From: an uncultured Collinsella sp. | GTDB taxonomy: Bacteria > Actinomycetota > Coriobacteriia > Coriobacteriales > Coriobacteriaceae | Assembly (NCBI GenBank): GCA_959602875.1 | Contig: CAUGVQ010000117.1 | Location: 1-5,303, forward strand | Reading direction: 5' to 3' | Length of the DNA stretch: 5,303 nt | Shown: in pieces, positions 1-4,984 of the stretch | Layout: each line of letters begins with the position of its first letter | Numbering within the stretch: the stretch's first letter is position 1 | Program-made: the position numbers and the translations under genes | The notes under the pieces: model-generated | What the model was told of the DNA's origin: nothing | What the model saw: only the letters and a program-made list of their open reading frames with translations | The model's database searches: none

Positions 1-204
1 ATACATCACGCGCACGGCGTTCGACTTGATGGTGATGCCGCGCTCGCGCTCGATGTCCATCGAGTCGAGAATCTGAGACGCCATGTCGCGCTCCTCGACC
101 GTGTGGGTGAGCTCGAGGATGCGGTCCGAGATCGTGGACTTGCCATGGTCGATGTGGGCGACGATGGAGAAGTTCCTGATATGTGCGATGTCTTGGGTAC
201 TCAT
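1..204 (-). CDS. lepA: Elongation factor 4 (LepA), N-terminal part, cut by window edge
   Basis: This is the first 68 codons of the ribosome-associated translational GTPase EF-4 (LepA), a cytoplasmic factor that acts on stalled or mistranslocated ribosomes. The frame is open from ATG at 204 to the window edge. The G1/P-loop motif AHIDHGKST lies at residues 16-24, and the switch-I/G2 segment ERERGITIK follows at about 52-60, with the conserved G2 threonine at 58. The surrounding IRNFSIVAHIDHGKST and LDSMDIERERGITI are characteristic of LepA rather than EF-Tu, EF-G or TypA. The family is about 600 residues long, so some 530 residues lie to the left of the window. An in-frame ATG at 213 could add three residues (MAG), but neither start has a Shine-Dalgarno sequence. 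I prefer 204 because a TANNNT-type -10 element sits at the distance expected for a leaderless mRNA starting there. The gene follows rpsT in the same direction, across a terminator. Confidence 0.95.
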   Translation of the reverse strand, partial: MSTQDIAHIRNFSIVAHIDHGKSTISDRILELTHTVEERDMASQILDSMDIERERGITIKSNAVRVMY

Positions 205-211
205 ACCAGCC

Positions 212-238
212 ATTCTATACGAAAAGGGCCCGTCTCAA
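212..238 (-). promoter_or_regulatory. Possible leaderless promoter of lepA
   Basis: On the minus strand a TAGAAT hexamer (217-212) fits the actinobacterial -10 pattern TANNNT and ends 7 nt before the ATG at 204, so transcription would start at or next to the A of the start codon. A TTGAGA hexamer (238-233) could be the -35, but the spacer is only 15 bp. No Shine-Dalgarno sequence precedes either lepA ATG, and the rpsT terminator ends only about 18 nt upstream, leaving no room for a conventional leader. The hexamers and distances are seen; the promoter function is inferred. The alternative is expression by read-through from rpsT. Confidence 0.35.
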
Positions 239-248
239 AACGGGCCCT
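222..248 (-). terminator. Intrinsic terminator of rpsT
   Basis: Read on the minus strand, AGGGCCCGT (248-240) and ACGGGCCCT (233-225) form a perfect 9-bp GC-rich stem. The loop is TTTGAG (239-234), and the stem is followed by a short T tract (225-222). It begins 23 nt after the rpsT stop codon and ends shortly before lepA, so it should end rpsT transcripts. The T tract is short, so some read-through into lepA is plausible. Confidence 0.8.
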
Positions 249-271
249 CGAGCATACGCTGTAACGTAGAA

Positions 272-535
272 CTACTTGATGGAGTTCACGAGGCTCTGAA
301 CGCCGGACTTGCGGTTGGAAGCCTGGTTCTTGTGGATGATGCCCTTGGACGCAGCCTGGTCGAGACGCTTGTAGGCGCGAGCGGCAGCGGTGCGAGCAGC
401 CTCGGCGTTGCCCTCCTCGACAGCAGCCTGAACGTTCTTGACGAGCGTCTTGAGCTCAGAGCGGACGGCGCGGTTGCGGACGCGCGCCTTCTCAGCGGTG
501 CGGATACGCTTCTTCTGGGACTTGATGTTTGCCAC
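272..535 (-). CDS. rpsT: 30S ribosomal protein S20 (bS20)
   Basis: This 87-residue, strongly basic protein is bS20, a primary 16S rRNA-binding protein of the 30S subunit that helps fold the 5' domain and helix 44. The whole length matches the family: an N-terminal MANIKSQKKRIRTAEKARVRNRAVRS segment, a middle helix (about 28-65) rich in Ala and Lys, and a C-terminal GIIHKNQASNRKSGVQSLVN segment in which HKNQASNRKS is the hallmark. Length is normal for the family (about 85-90). The start is GTG at 535-533, supported by the family N-terminus (M-A-N-I-K) and by an AAAGGAA ribosome binding site 9 nt upstream. The stop is TAG. The gene appears to have its own promoter and terminator, so it is probably transcribed largely on its own. 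The reading frames on the opposite strand here are shadows. Confidence 0.98.
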   Translation of the reverse strand: MANIKSQKKRIRTAEKARVRNRAVRSELKTLVKNVQAAVEEGNAEAARTAAARAYKRLDQAASKGIIHKNQASNRKSGVQSLVNSIK

Positions 536-544
536 TTTCTTTGG

Positions 545-551
545 TTCCTTT
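545..551 (-). promoter_or_regulatory. Ribosome binding site of rpsT
   Basis: AAAGGAA on the minus strand lies 9 nt before the GTG start of rpsT and confirms that non-ATG start. It is one base away from a small inverted repeat, so access to it could depend on leader structure. Confidence 0.75.
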
Positions 552-552
552 C

Positions 553-565
553 GATCTTCAAGATC
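553..565 (-). repeat. Short inverted repeat in the rpsT leader
   Basis: GATCTTGAAGATC (minus strand) is a 6+1+6 palindrome. As RNA it can form a 5-bp stem (GATCT/AGATC) with a three-base loop. It lies directly upstream of the rpsT ribosome binding site. bS20 synthesis is autoregulated at translation in E. coli, so a role in control is conceivable, but the stem is short and AU-rich and may be chance. Confidence 0.4.
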
Positions 566-613
566 TGTTCGTTATCCGGGCCTCTGAGACACGGTGAGGT
601 CACACAAGCGGTA

Positions 614-622
614 AGTCTAGCA
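614..622 (-). promoter_or_regulatory. Probable rpsT promoter (extended -10)
   Basis: On the minus strand TGC-TAGACT (622-614) gives an extended -10 (TGN followed by TANNNT). The hexamer 17 bp further up, TTCCGC, is a poor -35, which fits an extended -10 promoter. Transcription would start near 607 and give a leader of about 70 nt before rpsT. The position between holA and rpsT, just after a weak terminator-like element, fits a separate rpsT transcript. Confidence 0.5.
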
Positions 623-656
623 CAAGTGCGCTACCTGCGGAAGTGTTGATGCTGTG

Positions 657-676
657 AAAAACGGGCCTCTCACCGT
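657..676 (-). terminator. Weak possible terminator after holA
   Basis: On the minus strand ACGG (676-673) can pair with CCGT (664-661) around an 8-nt loop, followed by a run of T (661-657). The stem starts inside the last codons of holA and includes its stop codon in the loop. A T run after a GC-rich 4-bp stem is suggestive, but the stem is too short for confidence; GU and AU pairs could lengthen it only by using the T run itself. Confidence 0.3.
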
Positions 677-1632
677 CTCCCCGCAAGCTTCACGACCCAT
701 TGGGTGAACGCTACCTCGGAGTCACGAGAGCCCTTGAGGGCCGACTCCACCTCGACGGCGCTTCTCAGCGCATCCTCGAGCTCAGCGCGGGAGAACTTCC
801 TCGCCCACGTGAGGTGGTTGCGCACCTGCCACGCCTGGAGGCCGAGCGTCGCGGCGAGCTCGCGCCCCTGTCCGCGCTCGTCGAGCGCCTTGGCGCAGAT
901 AAGCTCGCGCAGGCGGGTGCACAGAAGCGCGTAGAGGCGCATCTCGCTTTTGGGCGGCTGCAGGCGATAGAGCTCGAGGGCCCGGGCCACGTCGCGCGCA
1001 GAGACCGCGTTCAGAAAGTCCCAGGGCTTCACCTCGGCGGTGCGCACAACGTAGCGTTCCACGTCCGCACGGCGAACCTCCGGCGCCTCGACCATCTCGG
1101 CGAGTTTCTTGAGCTCGTTATCGAGCATGCGCGTGTTGTCGCCGGCGCGTGCGATGAGCTCCTCCACCGCATCGAGACCCATCGTTTTGCCGTGATGGCG
1201 CGCCATGCCCTGCACGAGGACGGGAAGGTCTCTGCCCTTCTTGGCACCGCAGTCGATGATGGCCTGCTTGCCGAGCTTTGCCACCGCCTTGTACAGGCGG
1301 GTGCTCTTGGCAAGAGAACCCGCGGTCATAAGAAGGCAGGTGGTCTCGGCAGGGTTAGCGAGGTAGGTCACGAGGACCTCGCGCACGGGCTCCGCCAGGC
1401 GGTCGCACCCCTCGAGGATGACCAGGCGAAAGTCCGCACCCATGGGGTAGGTGTTGAGCGACGAGAGGATGGCGTCGAGGTCCTGCTCGCGCGTCATGTC
1501 GCGCTCGTCGAGGTTGAAGTCGGCCATGCCCGTGCGGGCGAGGCGTTCCTTCAGACGGGCGACAGCGGTGTCGCGCTTGACCTCGTCGGTGCCGACGGCG
1601 AGGTAGGCGGGCAGCAGGGCTTGTTCGGCCAC
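670..1632 (-). CDS. holA: DNA polymerase III, delta subunit (clamp loader)
   Basis: This 320-residue protein is the delta subunit of the DNA polymerase III clamp loader, the wrench that opens the beta sliding clamp so it can be placed on DNA. Length and layout match the HolA family: an N-terminal AAA+-like domain starting with PAYLAVGTDEVKRDTAVARLKE (8-29), then SSLNTYPMGADFRLVILEG (57-75) where the clamp-contacting element lies, a middle domain with the typical AGDNTRMLDNELKKLAEM (163-180), and a helical C-terminal collar domain (about 205-320). As expected for delta, there is no Walker A motif (GxxxxGKT), so it does not hydrolyse ATP. The start is GTG at 1632, chosen because a strong GAGAGGAG ribosome binding site sits 5 nt upstream. 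It follows comEC by 47 nt with no clear terminator, so co-transcription with comEA-comEC is likely. The long open frame on the opposite strand (700-1728) is a codon-bias shadow. Confidence 0.95.
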   Translation of the reverse strand: MAEQALLPAYLAVGTDEVKRDTAVARLKERLARTGMADFNLDERDMTREQDLDAILSSLNTYPMGADFRLVILEGCDRLAEPVREVLVTYLANPAETTCLLMTAGSLAKSTRLYKAVAKLGKQAIIDCGAKKGRDLPVLVQGMARHHGKTMGLDAVEELIARAGDNTRMLDNELKKLAEMVEAPEVRRADVERYVVRTAEVKPWDFLNAVSARDVARALELYRLQPPKSEMRLYALLCTRLRELICAKALDERGQGRELAATLGLQAWQVRNHLTWARKFSRAELEDALRSAVEVESALKGSRDSEVAFTQWVVKLAGRR

Positions 1633-1637
1633 GGGGG

Positions 1638-1645
1638 CTCCTCTC
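1638..1645 (-). promoter_or_regulatory. Strong ribosome binding site of holA
   Basis: GAGAGGAG on the minus strand, 5 nt before GTG at 1632, decides the holA start codon and indicates that holA is translated independently of comEC, whose stop is 47 nt upstream. Confidence 0.75.
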
Positions 1646-1679
1646 GGTCGGTAGTCGTTACGCTTGCGTGCAGCCCATT

Positions 1680-4043
1680 CTACTCCCCCAGCGCCGTCTG
1701 CGCAGAAACGGGATATTGTTCGGGCTGACGCTGCGTCTCGACCTCATATCCCGTCGCCGTAGGACTGATTCGCACGTCACCGACATCATACGTGCACAGA
1801 AACGCGCAGTCCGCCCGGCGCACGATTTCGACGGCCTCCTCACTCGGATGGCCGTAGCGGTTCCCCTCGCCTGCCGATGCCACCGAGACCTCAGGGTCCA
1901 GCTCATCCAGAAGGGCGTCGTCAACCGAGGCGGCCGATCCGTGATGGCCCAGTTTCAGCACGTCGATATCGCCCACATCGTCGGCGATCTGGGAGACCTC
2001 CGCGCACTCGGCGTCGCCGGTCAACAGGACCGTAAGCGACGACGCCTCTCCGTAGCGCACATCGAGACAGAGCGAGTCCTCGTTCTCGGTCCCCGCGACC
2101 GAGGCCAGCGGCCACACCGCCGTACAGGTGAAACGTCCGACGGAAAACGCGTCCCCCTGCTGAACGGTTTTGATGGGAAGGTCACCGGCGGCTAAGACCT
2201 CATCGGGCACCGCGTCGTCTGCCCCCTCCGCCACGATGAGGCACCCCACAGAAAACCGGGAGAACACCGCGGGAAGACCGCCCCAGTGGTCGGAGTCCCA
2301 GTGCGTCACCACCACCGCGTCAAGTTTCATCACCCCTTGCCGTGCAAGGGCCCCCACCACCGCATCGTCAACGCCCGCATCCACCAAAACCGCCTGTGGA
2401 CCCTCGCGGATGAGGATGGCGTCCGCCTGCCCCACGTCCATGACGACGATGGAGGCCGGTGCGAAAAGAAAGGCACATGCCGCGCGCACCAGTCCCACCG
2501 CAGCTAGGACCAAAGCCGCCGTCCTCAGGAACGCTCCGGTCGGCAACCGCCAGAGGAGGTAGATCACCGCCGCGGCACCATATGCCCATAGGGCGAGCGT
2601 GCCGCCCGTGCCCGCAGGATCGAGCGCGACGGTGGCACCGGGCAGGCAGGAGCAGAGCTCGGCAATGAAGATCGAGGAGCGCGCAAGAAACGTGGCGGGT
2701 GCAAGTACGAGGTCGGCGAACGGCAGGGCCACCGCCAGAGGCGCGCAAACGACGCCGCAGACGAGCAGCGCACTCATGACCGGGCCCAGCATGAGGTTTG
2801 CAAGGGGCGAAACGAGCGACACCTCACCAAAGACAGGAGCGGTGATGGGAATCGTCGCCCATTGAGCCGACAGCGTGAGCGCGAGGGGCTCGCCCACCGC
2901 ACGGGGAAGGCCGATACGCTCAAGCGCCACCTCCAGGTAGCGAAAGAACAGTTGGATGAACAGGACGCTTCCTGCGGAGAGCTGGAATCCAAGGTCATAG
3001 ACAACACCGGCATCAACAGATACGAGGGCCATCACGGCGAGCGCGAGCCCCGACGGGCCGTGTGGGCGGCGCCCGAGAGCACGGGCGACCATGTCGGCGA
3101 CGACCATCACAAACGATCGCACCGCTGAGGGGGCGCAGCCGGTGAAGACGACGTAGGCACCCATGAGGACAGCCATTGCCCCGAGACGCACAGCCGGGCG
3201 CACGCCGAACGCAATGAACACACCTCCCACGAGCGCGGAGATAAGCGCAAGGTGACTGCCCGAGACCGCAACGAGGTGCGTCGTGCCCGTTGCGGAAAAC
3301 GCTTCCTCCGCCGCCGTGTCCCCGAGCTCCGTCGTTCTTCCGCACACGATTCCCGCAACGAGCGCCCGCGCCTCGTCCTCTTGCGGCTCCATCGCGTCGA
3401 GGACGGCCTGTCGGATACCCTCGATGGGGCCGGGCGTCTCCGAACGGGCGCTCATGAGCTTGACCTCATTCACCTCGGCGACAAGCCCCGACATGTACCT
3501 GCCCCTGCCCCACTCATCATCAGAAAGCGGGCTCACGCGACCGACCAGAGAGAGCTTCATGGCAGCTGCATAGGGCTCCTCAGAGCTGAAGACGACCGAT
3601 GCGACCCGCTCCCCTGTATCCGTCAGCACGTCGGCATCTGATTGGGAGCCGTAGGCGCCCACTGAAGGATCGCCGTGCACGCAGATGATGCGCGCACTTA
3701 TAGGCAGGGACCGCACCTCCCTATACTCGGTATCCCGTCGCGCGATGCCCGCCGCGGACGATGCACAGCCGATGGCGACGCCGACAAGGCACCACACCAG
3801 ACAGGACCTGAAGAGTCCCTGTCTGCAAACGACGCGAGCCGCAAGTCCAGCTATCACGAAGCCGAGCACAGCAAACAAGATGAGACCGGGGTCGACGCGC
3901 TCCCCTGCCCCGGAGAATCCGCTCCATCCGGCTTGCATCAGAAGCGCCGATGCCGCGAGCGCGCCCGCCGCACCCCAGGCGGAGGGCGGCAGCATCTGCC
4001 GCGGCGGCAACGCGACCTCTTCGCCCGGCGCCCTCACACGCAT
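1680..4043 (-). CDS. comEC: ComEC/Rec2 DNA-uptake channel protein
   Basis: This 787-residue polytopic membrane protein is ComEC, the channel that brings single-stranded DNA into the cytoplasm during natural transformation. Three parts can be seen. The N-terminal part has hydrophobic segments at about 21-40, 51-72 and 78-100, followed by a soluble OB-like region (about 111-200). The central competence domain (about 225-500) carries the family signature HLVAVSGSHLALI (256-268), GCAPSAVRSFVM (302-313) and LGFQLSAGSVLFI (351-363). The C-terminal metallo-beta-lactamase-fold domain (about 531-770) has VMDVGQADAILIREG (534-548), the metal motif THWDSDHWGG (580-589; H581, D583, D585, H586), LLTGD (673-677) and LGHHGS (698-703). 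These residues appear intact, so the proposed strand-degrading nuclease activity may be present; that activity is inferred from the family. The ATG at 4043 overlaps comEA by 10 nt with no clear Shine-Dalgarno sequence, suggesting translational coupling; the third codon, GTG, is an alternative start. Full-length, no frameshift. Confidence 0.95.
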   Translation of the reverse strand: MRVRAPGEEVALPPRQMLPPSAWGAAGALAASALLMQAGWSGFSGAGERVDPGLILFAVLGFVIAGLAARVVCRQGLFRSCLVWCLVGVAIGCASSAAGIARRDTEYREVRSLPISARIICVHGDPSVGAYGSQSDADVLTDTGERVASVVFSSEEPYAAAMKLSLVGRVSPLSDDEWGRGRYMSGLVAEVNEVKLMSARSETPGPIEGIRQAVLDAMEPQEDEARALVAGIVCGRTTELGDTAAEEAFSATGTTHLVAVSGSHLALISALVGGVFIAFGVRPAVRLGAMAVLMGAYVVFTGCAPSAVRSFVMVVADMVARALGRRPHGPSGLALAVMALVSVDAGVVYDLGFQLSAGSVLFIQLFFRYLEVALERIGLPRAVGEPLALTLSAQWATIPITAPVFGEVSLVSPLANLMLGPVMSALLVCGVVCAPLAVALPFADLVLAPATFLARSSIFIAELCSCLPGATVALDPAGTGGTLALWAYGAAAVIYLLWRLPTGAFLRTAALVLAAVGLVRAACAFLFAPASIVVMDVGQADAILIREGPQAVLVDAGVDDAVVGALARQGVMKLDAVVVTHWDSDHWGGLPAVFSRFSVGCLIVAEGADDAVPDEVLAAGDLPIKTVQQGDAFSVGRFTCTAVWPLASVAGTENEDSLCLDVRYGEASSLTVLLTGDAECAEVSQIADDVGDIDVLKLGHHGSAASVDDALLDELDPEVSVASAGEGNRYGHPSEEAVEIVRRADCAFLCTYDVGDVRISPTATGYEVETQRQPEQYPVSAQTALGE

Positions 4044-4777
4044 ATCTGACCCGCGAGCTTCTCGAACTTCTTCTCTCCGATACCGCTTACGCGCATCAGG
4101 TCCTCGATAGTCGAGAAGAGCCCGTTCTCCTCGCGGTCCGCAACGATTGCTTCGGCAGTCGAGGGGCCAACACCGGGCAAGACATCGAGCTCCGCTTCGG
4201 TAGCGGTGTTGATGTTGACGAGTTGCTGCGATGCCGCACTCGTATCCGAAGGCGCCGCCGCCCCGGCTGCCTGCTCACCCGTGATGGGGACGTGGACCTT
4301 CTCCCCATCGGTCAGACGCGCCGCGCGGTTCAGCTGGGCGAGGTCCGCCTCAGGAAGGGCACCGCCGGCGGCATCGATGGCGTCCGCCACGCGTGACCCC
4401 TCCGCAAGCGTCACCACGCTCGGCGTCGCAACCGCCCCGCTCACGTCCACGGTGACGGTCGCCACATCCTCATCGGCCTCATCATGCGCGGCGCCTGTCG
4501 CAGCGTCGTCATCATCGCCCAGCTGACGTGTATCATCCGACACAGGGTCAACGTCTTCCATCGACGCTGCGGCAGAAACGCCGTCTTCCGCGCTCCGCTC
4601 GATCAGGACGCCACGGGCCGTACCAAACCCCATGCCGAGGGCAGCCGCCGCAAGCACGCAGAGTACCGCTGCCGCAACGGTGATAACCCCCAGCCCGCCT
4701 GTGCCCGGTCCTCCCCCAAACATCGTGAACATAAGCTCGCGCAGCCGCGAGCGCCGAGCCGCCTGTGCCATACGCAT
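4034..4777 (-). CDS. comEA: ComEA family membrane-anchored DNA receptor
   Basis: This 247-residue protein is ComEA, the extracytoplasmic receptor that binds double-stranded DNA and hands it to ComEC. The parts are: a short basic N-terminus (1-13); one membrane anchor (about 28-50, GGLGVITVAAAVLCVLAAAA); a very acidic linker (64-104); an SLBB-type domain starting VTVDVSGAVATPSVVTL (108-124) and ending near VHVP (161-164); a short Ala/Ser linker; and a C-terminal helix-hairpin-helix domain (186-247) with two hairpins, LPGVGPSTAEAI (200-211) and VSGIGEKKFEKL (230-241). NINTATEAEL (188-197) is the typical lead-in of the ComEA DNA-binding domain. Length and domain order match Gram-positive ComEA proteins. 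ATG at 4777 is the outermost start, but ATG at 4771 (residue 3) lies 8 nt from GAGGGGG and is better spaced. The stop overlaps the start of comEC, so the two form an operon. Confidence 0.93.
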   Translation of the reverse strand: MRMAQAARRSRLRELMFTMFGGGPGTGGLGVITVAAAVLCVLAAAALGMGFGTARGVLIERSAEDGVSAAASMEDVDPVSDDTRQLGDDDDAATGAAHDEADEDVATVTVDVSGAVATPSVVTLAEGSRVADAIDAAGGALPEADLAQLNRAARLTDGEKVHVPITGEQAAGAAAPSDTSAASQQLVNINTATEAELDVLPGVGPSTAEAIVADREENGLFSTIEDLMRVSGIGEKKFEKLAGQICV

Positions 4778-4779
4778 CG

Positions 4780-4786
4780 CCCCCTC
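4780..4786 (-). promoter_or_regulatory. Ribosome binding site of comEA (favours the second ATG)
   Basis: GAGGGGG on the minus strand ends 2 nt before ATG 4777 and 8 nt before the in-frame ATG 4771. The spacing favours 4771 as the true start, which would shorten ComEA by two residues to 245. Confidence 0.5.
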
Positions 4787-4847
4787 GACCGCATCCTCTC
4801 ATGGAGGACACGACCGAAGGGGTGACAAAATCAGGTTTTCGCGCACG

Positions 4848-4876
4848 GTCTAACGAATGTCTGACATGCTTCTGAC
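4848..4876 (-). promoter_or_regulatory. Possible control region of the comEA operon (direct repeat plus weak -10)
   Basis: On the minus strand GTCAGA occurs at 4876-4871 and again at 4865-4860, one helical turn (11 bp) apart. The second copy lies within the 11-bp palindrome ATGTCAGACAT (4867-4857). TTAGAC (4853-4848) could serve as a weak -10, 17 bp after the first copy. Repeats in phase with the helix next to a weak promoter are typical of activator sites, but both hexamers are poor matches to consensus and the assignment is speculative. Confidence 0.2.
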
Positions 4877-4879
4877 CAG

Positions 4880-4921
4880 CACTTTCTTTTGGCCGATGTT
4901 ACCTCGGCATTTGACAAAGTG
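4880..4921. repeat. Nested inverted repeat upstream of comEA
   Basis: An inner stem GCCGA (4892-4896) / TCGGC (4904-4908) with a 7-nt loop is enclosed by an outer stem CACTTT (4880-4885) / AAAGTG (4916-4921), separated by internal loops of 6 and 7 nt. It is not followed by a T run on either strand, so it does not look like a normal terminator. It lies 63 nt after the thiI stop and about 100 nt before comEA. It could be an mRNA 3' end structure for thiI or a protein-binding site; the function is unknown. Confidence 0.4.
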
Positions 4922-4984
4922 ACCGCGACTTGTTCTCAGGGGCGCAAATTGTGGAGGAACCGCGAAGGCCTATCTCCTATGTGC

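Larger units (their letters stand above)
4778..4984. other. Intergenic region between thiI and comEA
   Basis: These 207 bp lie between the thiI stop and the comEA start and show no convincing gene on either strand. They are visibly richer in A+T than the flanking genes and hold a nested dyad (4880-4921), a 6-bp direct repeat with 11-bp period (4860-4876) and a small hairpin (4794-4808). The promoter of the comEA-comEC operon is most likely here, but no hexamer pair is convincing. No classic intrinsic terminator for thiI is visible. Confidence 0.6.

Noticed and set aside
83..649. A 188-codon open frame on the plus strand, opposite lepA and rpsT
   Set aside because: It runs antisense to two recognised genes and through the rpsT terminator and promoter, with no recognisable domain. 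It is a shadow frame.
1677..1682. TAGAAT on the minus strand, overlapping the comEC stop, as a holA promoter
   Set aside because: The hexamer fits TANNNT, but the bases 17 bp upstream (CTGCGC) are no -35, there is no TGN extension, and the strong holA ribosome binding site explains translation without it.
700..1728. A 342-codon open frame on the plus strand, opposite holA
   Set aside because: It lies antisense to a certain gene with family-wide motifs, has no ribosome binding site, and its composition (rich in Arg, Leu, Gly, Ala) is typical of shadow frames in G+C-rich DNA.
4794..4808. Small hairpin TCCTC-N5-GAGGA just before comEA
   Set aside because: Five base pairs with a five-base loop in purine/pyrimidine-rich DNA can easily arise by chance. 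It does not cover the likely ribosome binding site (4780-4786).
4911..4939. A perfect TTGACA hexamer on the plus strand
   Set aside because: No -10 hexamer is found 16-18 bp downstream (the bases there read around TTCTCAGG), and a promoter here would only transcribe the antisense of thiI. Part of the hexamer belongs to the dyad at 4880-4921.
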